Shown: positions 15,424 to 22,137, numbered from the stretch's first letter. The stretch is 27,206 bases of DNA from an uncultured Ruminococcus sp. (GCA_937901485.1 CALGTT010000215.1:1-27206), one strand, 5' to 3'. A program made the numbers and translations. Notes: generated from the letters alone by a model not told the origin.

Positions 15424-16188
15424 CTAAATCGCCGGCATGACTCTGCCGCCGCTGACGGGGATATACGCGCCCGTAGTAAAGCTCGCAAGATCAGAGAGAA
15501 GAAACGCCGTCATATTGGCAATTTCCTGATCCGTTCCGCGTCTGCAAAGAGGCACGGTCTTTTCATATTCCGGTGCGGATTCCGTATGGTTCACGCGGTC
15601 ACGTTCGGAGATCGTCCAGCCGGGCGCGACCTGATTGACGGTGATGCCGTGGCAGCCCACTTCCTTGGCAAGGCAGCGCACAACGCCGTCAAGCGCACGT
15701 TTTCCGGCGGTATAGGCGGCATTGTTCGGCTCTGCCATTGCCGCGCATTCAGTATTGATGGCAACGATGCGCCCGTACTGCTTTTCGATCATATCGGGCA
15801 GAAACACCTTTGCCAAATGGACGGTCTGCATGGCGCAGGACGCGAACTGGCTCTGGAAGTCCGCAAGGGGCTGATCGAGGACGGATTTCCATTCGTACTG
15901 GATGACGGCATTTGCCACGAGCAGATCGACCGCGCCGAACTGTTCGCGGACAGTCTGCTGCATCCGCTGGACATCGGCAAAATCGGTCACATCGCACTGC
16001 ACGAGGAATGCGCGTGCGCCGGCTTTTCGGACGGCTTCGGCGGCGCGTTCGGCTTTTTCGGCACTGCGCCAGTAGTGCAGGACGACATCCGCGCCGCACT
16101 CTGCAAGCGTCCGTGCAATGACACTGCCCAGCTCACCGGATGCACCGGTCACAAGGGCGGTTTTATGGGTGAGGTTGATGTTGAGCAT
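15424..16188 (-). CDS. SDR-family oxidoreductase with Thr at the catalytic Ser position
   Basis: This 254-aa classical short-chain dehydrogenase fold has the cofactor motif TGASGELG at 14-21 and catalytic Tyr159 and Lys163 (YTAGK). The residue 13 before Tyr, normally the catalytic Ser, is Thr146. The NNAG motif is changed to ANAV (92-95). The C-terminal VSGGRVMPAI resembles FabG-like proteins. These changes point to a variant substrate or reduced activity. The ATG at 16188 follows GGAGG by 7 nt. It lies between the HMA-domain gene (22 nt upstream) and the ArsR gene (11 nt downstream), so all three are probably one transcript. The substrate is unknown. Confidence 0.87.
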   Translation of the reverse strand: MLNINLTHKTALVTGASGELGSVIARTLAECGADVVLHYWRSAEKAERAAEAVRKAGARAFLVQCDVTDFADVQRMQQTVREQFGAVDLLVANAVIQYEWKSVLDQPLADFQSQFASCAMQTVHLAKVFLPDMIEKQYGRIVAINTECAAMAEPNNAAYTAGKRALDGVVRCLAKEVGCHGITVNQVAPGWTISERDRVNHTESAPEYEKTVPLCRRGTDQEIANMTAFLLSDLASFTTGAYIPVSGGRVMPAI

Positions 16189-16210
16189 GGGAGTTCCTCC
16201 GATCCTGTGA

Positions 16211-16558
16211 TTATCGTATCTCCGTCACCGTAAACCCAGCCTGTTCTACTGCTTCGCGCAGGCGGTCGAGGAGGGTGAGGTCGGGGTAGCCGTCATAGCG
16301 GATATGGGCAGTTTCGGTTTTCAGATCGACCTGTGCGGTCACGCCTGCAAAGGCATTGAGTGCAGCTTCTGCATTGGCACGGCAGTGCTCGCAGTTCATG
16401 CCGGAAATGTGCATGGTATAGCTGCCGCCGCCGCCGGGCAGGGGTTCAGGTGTCGTGTCAGGTGCACTTTCATGGCTGCGGCTGAATGCGTAGGCAATGC
16501 CCAGCACAAGGGCAAGTACAAGCACGATACCAACAGCGATCAGGACAATGAGCATCAT
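16211..16558 (-). CDS. Membrane-tethered heavy-metal-associated (HMA) domain protein
   Basis: This 115-aa protein has one N-terminal transmembrane segment (about 2-25), a Pro/Gly-rich linker (31-46) and a CopZ/Atx1-like HMA domain (47-115) with the metal site GMNCEHC (Cys56, Cys59). HMA domains bind Cu(I), Zn(II) or related ions. They usually occur as soluble chaperones or fused to P-type ATPases, but no transporter is encoded next to this one. It could present metal at the membrane or act as part of the sensing arm of the ArsR protein in the same operon. The ATG at 16558 is 8 nt from GGGAG. A second ATG follows at once. Confidence 0.88.
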   Translation of the reverse strand: MMLIVLIAVGIVLVLALVLGIAYAFSRSHESAPDTTPEPLPGGGGSYTMHISGMNCEHCRANAEAALNAFAGVTAQVDLKTETAHIRYDGYPDLTLLDRLREAVEQAGFTVTEIR

Positions 16559-16592
16559 AGTATCAGCTCCCTTTCATAGAATCATTACCTTT

Positions 16593-16621
16593 ATTATACC
16601 ACATTTCCATACGAATTGTAA
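16593..16621 (-). promoter_or_regulatory. Promoter of the HMA-SDR-ArsR operon
   Basis: TTACAA (16621-16616) and TATAAT (16598-16593) are spaced 17 bp on the minus strand. I see no clear ArsR-type inverted repeat over it. Confidence 0.65.
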
Positions 16622-16642
16622 AGCTATTTTTTCGCGTGCTGA

Positions 16643-16671
16643 CATATTGCCGCAAAATTTCCGCATATAGT
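16643..16671 (+). promoter_or_regulatory. Candidate sigma-E (sporulation) promoter of spoIIID
   Basis: CATATT (16643-16648) and CATATAGT (16664-16671), spaced 15 bp, match the Bacillus sigma-E pattern (mATATT, then CATACAnT) with only minor deviations. No sigma-A pair is obvious here. In sporulating Firmicutes spoIIID belongs to the sigma-E regulon. Confidence 0.6.
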
Positions 16672-16716
16672 GTACAGAGCCGCAGAGCTGCGGCAAATCT
16701 GAATGGGAGTGAGGTC

Positions 16717-16980
16717 ATGGAACATCAGCCGAATGACAGGGCAATCCTGCTGGGGAATTATATTCTGGAGCACCGCGCGACCGTGCGCGCTGCCGCAAAG
16801 CAATTCGGGATCTCCAAAAGCACAGTACATAAGGATGTCAGCGAACGGCTGCCCTATCTCAAGCCGCTGCTGGCGGAGCAGGTGCGTGAGGTGCTTTTGC
16901 AGAATAAACAGGAACGGCACATCCGCGGAGGGCTTGCAACAAAGCAGAAATATGCAAGACTCGCGGAGCTGCGGAAATGA
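16717..16980 (+). CDS. spoIIID: Sporulation transcriptional regulator SpoIIID
   Basis: This 87-aa mother-cell DNA-binding protein activates and represses sporulation genes after sigma-E. The conserved core is visible: TVRAAAKQFGISKSTVHKD (helix-turn-helix, about 23-41), ERLPYLKPLLAEQV, then RHIRGGLATKQKYARL near the C-terminus, which matches the well-known SpoIIID pattern RHLRGGEATKxKY. The length is usual (Bacillus subtilis 93 aa). The ATG at 16717 is preceded by GGGAGTGAGG; in-frame codons further upstream lie before the likely transcription start. Its presence, with a sigma-E-like promoter, implies that this organism sporulates or descends from a sporulating ancestor. Confidence 0.95.
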   Translation: MEHQPNDRAILLGNYILEHRATVRAAAKQFGISKSTVHKDVSERLPYLKPLLAEQVREVLLQNKQERHIRGGLATKQKYARLAELRK

Positions 16981-16986
16981 TGACTT

Positions 16987-17008
16987 GCCCCTGCTGCATG
17001 GCAGGGGC
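16987..17008 (+). terminator. Terminator-like hairpin after spoIIID
   Basis: GCCCCTGC and GCAGGGGC form an 8-bp stem with a 6-nt loop, 6 nt after the stop codon. Only a weak T-run follows. Confidence 0.6.
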
Positions 17009-17059
17009 GGTTTGCTGTGCGGTGGAATATTTCGTTTTCCTTAAATTTCCCATTTCCTC

Positions 17060-17088
17060 TTGCTTTTTTTCCGTTTTTCCTGTATACT
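17060..17088 (+). promoter_or_regulatory. Promoter of the glycosyltransferase gene
   Basis: TTGCTT (17060-17065) and TATACT (17083-17088) are spaced 17 bp. The leader that follows can fold into nested stems: ACATTT/AAATGT inside GTGCA/TGCAC, at about 17106-17143. Confidence 0.5.
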
Positions 17089-17218
17089 TATATTATAGTT
17101 AGCCTGTGCAACATTTTGTCACGAAATGTCGGGGCTGATGCACTAATTAATAAGAAAACAATGTATACACTGCCCCGCAGTACATATACTACAAGCATTC
17201 AGAAACGGAGGAAGTCCA

Positions 17219-18241
17219 ATGAAATTGCTGAGTATCGCAGTTCCCTGCTATAATTCCGCTGCCTATATGGAGCACTGTCTCGATACACTGCTCACCGGCG
17301 GCGAGGAGGTCGAGATCCTCATCGTCAATGACGGATCGGTCAAGGATAATACCGCTGAGATCGCCGACCGCTATCAGGCACAGTACCCCACCATCGTCCG
17401 CGCCATCCACAAGGAAAACGGCGGTCACGGCTCCGGTGTCAACCGCGGTCTTGCGGAGGCAAGCGGTCTGTATTATAAGGTCGTCGATTCCGATGACTGG
17501 GTGAATACCGAGGTCTACCAGAAGATCCTCGCAAAGCTGCGTGAATTTGCCCAGATGGAACAGCCCGTGGACATGCTTCTGTCCAATTACACCTACGAGC
17601 ATGTCGAGGACGGCAAGAGCCATACTGTCAAGTACACCGGTAAAATGCCGGAAAACCGCGTGTTCGGATGGGACGAGCTGGGCAGATTCCGCCCCGACCA
17701 GAACATCCTCATGCACTCGGTCATCTACCGCACGCAGATGCTCCGCGACAGCGGCATCGAGCTGCCCCACCACTGCTTCTATGTGGACAATATCTTCGTC
17801 TACCAGCCGCTGCCGTTCGTGAAAACGATGTACTACCTCAACGAGAATTTCTACTGCTATTATATCGGGCGTTCCGATCAGTCGGTCAACGAGGAGGTTT
17901 TCATCCGTCAGGTCGATCAGCAGCTGCGCGTGACCTATCACATGTTGGGTGCCTGCAACCCCATGCAGCTCCAAGGTTCAAAACGCCTGCGCAATTATAT
18001 GCTGCACTACCTCTCGATGATGATCATCATCTGCTCGGTCTTCCTGACTCTGAGCAAGCTGCCGGAGAATGAGCAGAAACGACGCAAACTCTGGCGCGAT
18101 ATCTACGACATGGACGAGAAGCTCTACAAGCAGCTGCGCTACCGCACCCTCTGCGGCGTGTCCGATATGCCCGTCATCCGCAAGCGTCAGGTGATCGGCA
18201 ACGGCTACCGGATCGCACGGAGGATCTTCAAGTTCAACTGA
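17219..18241 (+). CDS. Family 2 glycosyltransferase
   Basis: This 340-aa enzyme has an N-terminal GT-A domain. It begins with the hallmark LSIAVPCYNSAAYMEHCLDT, followed by EILIVNDGS (32-40) for nucleotide-sugar binding and the metal-binding VDSDDW (89-94, DxD type). The C-terminal third (about 240-340) is helical with one hydrophobic stretch (about 265-280) and a basic end, consistent with membrane association. It probably adds a sugar to a cell-surface polysaccharide or lipid-linked precursor. The donor and acceptor are unknown. The ATG at 17219 follows CGGAGG. It stands alone between hairpins, with no other surface-glycan genes next to it. Confidence 0.93.
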   Translation: MKLLSIAVPCYNSAAYMEHCLDTLLTGGEEVEILIVNDGSVKDNTAEIADRYQAQYPTIVRAIHKENGGHGSGVNRGLAEASGLYYKVVDSDDWVNTEVYQKILAKLREFAQMEQPVDMLLSNYTYEHVEDGKSHTVKYTGKMPENRVFGWDELGRFRPDQNILMHSVIYRTQMLRDSGIELPHHCFYVDNIFVYQPLPFVKTMYYLNENFYCYYIGRSDQSVNEEVFIRQVDQQLRVTYHMLGACNPMQLQGSKRLRNYMLHYLSMMIIICSVFLTLSKLPENEQKRRKLWRDIYDMDEKLYKQLRYRTLCGVSDMPVIRKRQVIGNGYRIARRIFKFN

Positions 18242-18268
18242 ACACTGTCCGTGTACGGCGGACAGTGT
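18242..18268 (+). terminator. Hairpin after the glycosyltransferase gene
   Basis: ACACTGTCCG and CGGACAGTGT form a 10-bp perfect stem with a 7-nt loop immediately after the stop codon. There is no T-run, so its role as a terminator is uncertain. Confidence 0.5.
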
Positions 18269-18432
18269 ACTGCCACAGGAAAATTTTATCGTTTCTCCCA
18301 TGTTTCGCCATATTCCGTTATTTCTGCGTTCTGCGGAATAATCTCGGAATACGCATTTTGCATAAATCTATCCGCGTGCGGGAGAATAATATAGAAAAAA
18401 AACAGAATCTCGGTAAACCACGGCAAACAATG

Positions 18433-18461
18433 TTGACAAACCCGTGGGAATGTTGTATGAT
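18433..18461 (+). promoter_or_regulatory. Promoter of the pyruvate formate-lyase locus
   Basis: TTGACA (18433-18438) and TATGAT (18456-18461) are spaced 17 bp, giving a leader of about 68 nt. The rest of the gap from 18269 holds no gene that I can support. Confidence 0.8.
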
Positions 18462-18535
18462 GATGATAGAACAGAACACCAACAGACAGCCGGCAGAGAG
18501 ACATGGAAACTGCTGAATTGAAAGGAAGATGCAAT

Positions 18536-20617
18536 ATGGCAATGAACTTTGAACCCGAATGGGATGGCTTTGAAGCCGGAAGATGGAGCGGCACATCTGT
18601 CAATGTGCGTGATTTCATCCAGAAGAATTATACCCCTTACGACGGCGATGAAAGCTTTCTCGAAGGTCCGACCGAAGCGACCACACAGCTCTGGGATCAG
18701 GTCATGGAACTGTCACGGCAGGAGCGTGAAGCCGGCGGCGTGCTGGATATGGACACAAAGATTGTCTCCACCATCACCTCCCACGGTCCGGGCTACCTGA
18801 ACAAGGAGCTGGAAAAGATCGTTGGTTTCCAGACGGACAAGCCTTTCAAGCGTTCCCTCCAGCCGTTTGGCGGCATCCGTATGGCGCAGACAGCCTGCGC
18901 TGCTTATGGCTACGAGGTGGACAAGGAAGTTGTTGACATTTTTACAAAATACAGAAAAACTCACAATCAGGGCGTTTTCGATGCTTATACGCCTGAAATG
19001 CGCCTTGCAAGAAAGTCCGCGATCCTCACAGGTCTGCCGGATGCCTACGGACGCGGCAGAATCATCGGTGACTACCGCAGAGTGGCTCTGTACGGCGTTG
19101 ACCGCCTGATCGAGGACAAGAAGCACCAGCAGGACACCCATTTTGTCCGCATGACCTCCAAGAACATCCGCCTGCGCGAGGAGCTTTCCGAGCAGATCCG
19201 TGCACTGGGCGAGCTGAAGGAGCTGGGGCGGATCTACGGCTTTGACATCTCCCGTCCGGCAAAGAATGCACAGGAAGCCATCCAGTGGCTGTATCTGGGC
19301 TATCTGGCGGCGGTCAAGGAGCAGAACGGCGCGGCAATGAGCCTCGGCAGAACCTCGACATTCCTTGATATTTATATCCAGCGCGATCTGGACAGAGGCA
19401 TCATCACCGAGCGTGAAGCACAGGAGATGATCGACCACTTCATCATGAAGCTGCGTCTGGTGAAATTCGCAAGAACACCGGAATACAACGCCCTGTTCTC
19501 CGGCGATCCGACATGGGTGACGGAATCCATCGGCGGCGTATCCGTGGACGGTCAGCATCTGGTCACGAAGAATTCCTTCCGCTACCTCAACACCCTGAAC
19601 AATCTGGGCACTGCACCCGAACCGAATATGACCGTGCTCTGGTCCACCAGACTGCCGCAGAATTTCAAGAAGTTCTGCGCAAAGATGTCCATCAAGTCCT
19701 CCTCCATCCAGTATGAGAACGACGACCTGATGCGCGTCACACACGGCGATGACTACGCGATCGCCTGCTGTGTTTCCTCCATGCGTGTGGGCAAGGAGAT
19801 GCAGTTCTTCGGCGCGAGAGCAAACCTTGCAAAGTGCCTGCTGTATGCGATCAACGGCGGCGTGGACGAGGTGATGAAGGTGCAGGTAGGCCCGAAATAT
19901 CGTCCGGTTGAGGGCGATTATCTGGACTACGAGGATGTCATGGACAAGTATGACCAGATGATGGAATGGCTGGCAGGGCTGTATGTGAACACGCTGAACG
20001 TCATCCATTATATGCACGACAAGTACAGCTACGAGCGTTTGCAGATGGCACTGCACGACCGTGATGTCAAGCGTTATTTCGCGACCGGCATTGCAGGTCT
20101 GTCCGTTGTGGCAGATTCTCTGAGTGCCATCAAGTACGCAAAGGTCAAGTGCGTGCGCGATGAAAACGGCATCGTGGTGGACTACGAGGTCGAAGGCGAT
20201 TTCCCGAAATACGGCAACGACGACGACCGCGTGGACAGCATTGCGGTGGATATCGTCCGCATGTTCATGGACAAGATCCGCAAGCACCACACCTACCGCG
20301 ACGGTGTGCCGACCATGTCCATCCTGACCATCACTTCCAATGTCGTTTATGGCAAGAAGACCGGCAACACACCCGACGGCAGAAAGCAGGGCGTTCCGCT
20401 TGCACCGGGCGCAAACCCGATGCACGGCAGGGATACAGCCGGTGCGGTGGCTTCCCTTGCTTCTGTGGCAAAGCTCCCCTTCCGTCATGCGCAGGACGGC
20501 ATTTCCAACACGTTCTCCATCATTCCGGATGCACTTGGCAAGAGTACGGTGCTGTTCTCCGGTGAGCTGGATCTGGACGCACTGAAGGCGGAGGCTGACG
20601 ATGAAGCCGCAGAATGA
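18536..20617 (+). CDS. pflB: Pyruvate formate-lyase core subunit lacking the glycyl-radical domain (split PFL)
   Basis: This 693-aa protein is the ten-stranded barrel core of formate C-acetyltransferase, which converts pyruvate and CoA to acetyl-CoA and formate. The active-site Cys pair is present as IACCVSSM (Cys411-Cys412, equivalent to Cys418-419 of E. coli). Other family segments are also seen, such as MQFFGARANLAK, PFGGIRMAQ and the late NTFSIIPDALGK. The protein stops soon after that last motif, at ADDEAAE, exactly where intact PFLs (about 740-770 aa) continue into the C-terminal glycyl-radical domain. That domain is encoded separately at 20879-21118, so the enzyme must be completed in trans. 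The start at 18536 follows AAAGGAAG by 7 nt; an in-frame ATG at 18503 lacks a good ribosome binding site. The gene overlaps the next by 17 nt. Confidence 0.93.
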   Translation: MAMNFEPEWDGFEAGRWSGTSVNVRDFIQKNYTPYDGDESFLEGPTEATTQLWDQVMELSRQEREAGGVLDMDTKIVSTITSHGPGYLNKELEKIVGFQTDKPFKRSLQPFGGIRMAQTACAAYGYEVDKEVVDIFTKYRKTHNQGVFDAYTPEMRLARKSAILTGLPDAYGRGRIIGDYRRVALYGVDRLIEDKKHQQDTHFVRMTSKNIRLREELSEQIRALGELKELGRIYGFDISRPAKNAQEAIQWLYLGYLAAVKEQNGAAMSLGRTSTFLDIYIQRDLDRGIITEREAQEMIDHFIMKLRLVKFARTPEYNALFSGDPTWVTESIGGVSVDGQHLVTKNSFRYLNTLNNLGTAPEPNMTVLWSTRLPQNFKKFCAKMSIKSSSIQYENDDLMRVTHGDDYAIACCVSSMRVGKEMQFFGARANLAKCLLYAINGGVDEVMKVQVGPKYRPVEGDYLDYEDVMDKYDQMMEWLAGLYVNTLNVIHYMHDKYSYERLQMALHDRDVKRYFATGIAGLSVVADSLSAIKYAKVKCVRDENGIVVDYEVEGDFPKYGNDDDRVDSIAVDIVRMFMDKIRKHHTYRDGVPTMSILTITSNVVYGKKTGNTPDGRKQGVPLAPGANPMHGRDTAGAVASLASVAKLPFRHAQDGISNTFSIIPDALGKSTVLFSGELDLDALKAEADDEAAE

Positions 20618-20837
20618 TGCCGCACTGGAGGCACAGGCGGAAGAACTCGCCGCACTGCTCGACGCGCTCGTAGAGGGCGGCAGCGGTCACATCAACCTTG
20701 CGGTGGGTGAACGGACAACGGTGCAGACCATCAACAGCACAGAATGCTCCGGCAAACTCGGGGCATGTGCAGTGCCGACATTTTTCGATGACGATGAAGA
20801 AAATGCTGACTCAAAGGAAGATGAGGAGGACTGGTAA
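20601..20837 (+). CDS. Small acidic protein resembling the start of a glycyl-radical domain
   Basis: This 78-aa protein starts inside the end of the pflB gene, with GGCGGAGG 6 nt before the ATG, so it is translationally coupled. Residues 16-41 align without gaps to residues 10-35 of the glycyl-radical protein encoded next: 11 of 26 are identical (L16, L19, L20, D21, V24, G27, H30, N32, V35, R38, T40). The part that should hold the radical loop is different. It reads ECSGKLGACAVPTF, with no RVSGYAV motif, and the tail is very acidic (DDDEEN, KEDEED). It looks like a diverged copy of the glycyl-radical domain. Whether it is a relic, an assembly factor or a regulator is unknown. Confidence 0.75.
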   Translation: MKPQNDAALEAQAEELAALLDALVEGGSGHINLAVGERTTVQTINSTECSGKLGACAVPTFFDDDEENADSKEDEEDW

Positions 20838-20840
20838 CAG

Positions 20841-20871
20841 TCCTGTACACACCATAAAACAATACAGGAGG
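20841..20871 (+). promoter_or_regulatory. Hairpin covering the ribosome binding site of the glycyl-radical gene
   Basis: TCCTGTA (20841-20847) can pair with TACAGGA (20863-20869), which includes the first bases of the ribosome binding site AGGAGG (20866-20871). The left arm begins 3 nt after the stop codon of the preceding gene, so a ribosome finishing that gene would open the hairpin. Confidence 0.5.
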
Positions 20872-20878
20872 TTTTATT

Positions 20879-21118
20879 ATGGCAAACGACGCACAGATCG
20901 ACAACCTCGTTGAACTGCTCGACGGCTATGTGGCAAAGGGCGGTCATCACCTGAACGTAAATGTGTTCACAAGAGAAACGCTGCTTGATGCACAGAAGCA
21001 TCCGGAGAAGTATCCGCAGCTCACAGTCCGTGTTTCCGGCTATGCGGTAAACTTCATCAAGCTGACCAAGGAACAGCAGGATGATGTCATCTCCAGAACA
21101 TTCCACGGAAAAATCTGA
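20879..21118 (+). CDS. grcA: Stand-alone glycyl-radical domain of pyruvate formate-lyase (GrcA/YfiD-like)
   Basis: This 79-aa protein is almost exactly the C-terminal domain of a pyruvate formate-lyase. It runs from DNLVELLDGYV through GGHHLNVNVF and HPEKYPQLTV to the radical loop RVSGYAV (Gly54 carries the radical), and ends in QQDDVISRTFHGKI. In E. coli the related GrcA (127 aa) is a spare part that restores oxygen-damaged PFL; here it appears to be the only source of the radical glycine for the adjacent core gene. Together the two proteins (693 + 79 aa) equal one normal PFL. It has its own strong ribosome binding site (AGGAGG, 7 nt before the ATG), under a hairpin. PflA, encoded downstream, would install the radical. 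Confidence 0.95.
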   Translation: MANDAQIDNLVELLDGYVAKGGHHLNVNVFTRETLLDAQKHPEKYPQLTVRVSGYAVNFIKLTKEQQDDVISRTFHGKI

Positions 21119-21121
21119 CAA

Positions 21122-21153
21122 TCAGCCTGCTGTACACTTGTGCAGCAGGCTGA
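21122..21153 (+). terminator. Terminator- or attenuator-like hairpin after the glycyl-radical gene
   Basis: TCAGCCTGCTG and CAGCAGGCTGA form an 11-bp perfect stem with a 10-nt loop, 3 nt after the stop codon. No clean T-run follows, so read-through into pflA is possible and the two genes may be expressed unequally. Confidence 0.55.
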
Positions 21154-21163
21154 AATTATCAAA

Positions 21164-21230
21164 AGCGGCGAGTCGCCGCTGACATTCGTTGCCTTCGTCC
21201 TACGGACGAGCGGCAACAGGCGAATAATCG
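21164..21230. repeat. Compound hairpin element, possible dispersed repeat
   Basis: Two structures follow each other. The first is a 7-bp stem AGCGGCG/CGCCGCT (21164-21180). The second is a nested hairpin at 21184-21225, with outer ATTCG/CGAAT, middle GTTGCC/GGCAAC and inner TCGTCC/GGACGA around a 3-nt loop. No coding potential is evident. This kind of regular compound hairpin often marks short intergenic repeats, but its copy number cannot be seen here. Confidence 0.45.
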
Positions 21231-21249
21231 CCAGTTTTATAAAGGGGGC

Positions 21250-21336
21250 ATGGGGGAAAAGCAACGCCTTTGCCCGGAATGACTGAGCAACGCGAGGGAA
21301 TGGAGAGGCAAACCTCCCGCGCTGCTTTGCCCCCAT
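21250..21336 (+). promoter_or_regulatory. Long hairpin in the pflA leader
   Basis: ATGGGGG-A-AAAGCA (21250-21263) pairs with TGCTTT-G-CCCCCAT (21323-21336), with a GC extension (21266-21267/21319-21320), enclosing about 50 nt that contain a further small stem (GAGG/CCTC). It ends about 10 nt before the pflA ribosome binding site (AGGAGG, 21344-21349). It could be a regulatory leader, a small RNA or part of a repeat. Confidence 0.4.
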
Positions 21337-21353
21337 TTTAATAAGGAGGAACT

Positions 21354-22097
21354 ATGAACGGCTATATTCATTCAATCGAAAGCTTTGGCACGGTCGATGG
21401 ACCGGGCATCCGGTTCGTGATCTTTTTTCAGGGCTGTCCGATGCGGTGTCTGTACTGCCACAATCCCGACAGCTGGAAGCCGGGGCAGGGGCAGAGCATG
21501 AGCACGGACGAACTGCTGGCGAAGTATGAGCGCAACAAGGAATTCACGAAAAGCGGCGGCATTACGGCAACGGGCGGAGAACCCATGCTGCAAATGGCGT
21601 TCCTCACGGAGCTGTTCACTAAGGCAAAGGAACGGGGCATCCATACCTGTCTGGATACCTCCGGCGTGTGCTTTACACCGGAACATACCGAGGCTGCGCA
21701 AAAGCTTGCGGCAGTGACCGACCTTGTGATGCTCGATATCAAGCACATCGACGAGGACAAGCACCGCGCACTGACCGGACACAGCAACCGGAATATCCTC
21801 GCATTTGCGGAGTTTCTCTCGGCACACGGCGTTCCCCTCTGGATCAGGCATGTGGTCGTGCCGGACTGGACGGATGACGCGGACGAACAGCAGCGGCTCG
21901 GTTACTTCATCGGCGGTCTGAAAAACCTCAAAGCACTTGATGTGCTCCCCTATCACGACATGGGAAAGACAAAATATGAAGCCCTCGGCATGACATATCC
22001 CCTCGCAGACACGCCCCCGCTTCCCAAAGAGGATGCGGCACGCGCAAGGGAGGAGATCATGAAAGGCATCCGCCGCAGACTTCGCGAACAGAAATGA
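21354..22097 (+). CDS. pflA: Pyruvate formate-lyase activating enzyme (radical SAM)
   Basis: This 247-aa enzyme uses S-adenosylmethionine and a [4Fe-4S] cluster to abstract a hydrogen from the glycine of pyruvate formate-lyase. The start MNGYIHSIESFGTVDGPGIR is diagnostic for the family. The cluster motif CxxxCxxC is at Cys28, Cys32 and Cys35 (GCPMRCLYC), followed by GGITATGGEPMLQ and the late KYEALGMTYPL. Length and motifs are normal. Here its substrate would be the free 79-aa glycyl-radical protein or its complex with the PFL core. The gene has a strong ribosome binding site 4 nt before the ATG and lies 235 nt after the glycyl-radical gene, behind several hairpins. Confidence 0.97.
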   Translation: MNGYIHSIESFGTVDGPGIRFVIFFQGCPMRCLYCHNPDSWKPGQGQSMSTDELLAKYERNKEFTKSGGITATGGEPMLQMAFLTELFTKAKERGIHTCLDTSGVCFTPEHTEAAQKLAAVTDLVMLDIKHIDEDKHRALTGHSNRNILAFAEFLSAHGVPLWIRHVVVPDWTDDADEQQRLGYFIGGLKNLKALDVLPYHDMGKTKYEALGMTYPLADTPPLPKEDAARAREEIMKGIRRRLREQK

Positions 22098-22126
22098 AAA
22101 ATGCACCGCTTTCGCGGTGCATTCTT
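22097..22126. terminator. Bidirectional terminator between pflA and the HU gene
   Basis: ATGCACCGC and GCGGTGCAT (22101-22109/22114-22122) form a 9-bp perfect stem with a 4-nt loop, flanked by A-run and T-rich sequence on both sides. It serves the two converging genes. Confidence 0.88.
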
Positions 22127-22137
22127 AGCATTCAAGC

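Noticed and set aside
16560..16625. ArsR operator at the HMA operon promoter
   Set aside because: I looked for an inverted repeat of the usual ArsR/SmtB type around the promoter and found none convincing, so autoregulation is left open.
18713..20488. Long open frame (591 codons) on the minus strand
   Set aside because: It lies entirely antisense to the pyruvate formate-lyase core gene, has low-complexity His/Val-rich composition and no ribosome binding site.
20601..20900. Possibility that the split PFL is one gene broken by a frameshift error
   Set aside because: The core and the radical domain are in the same frame but separated by about 260 nt with stops, a coupled gene and two good ribosome binding sites. 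No single indel would join them.
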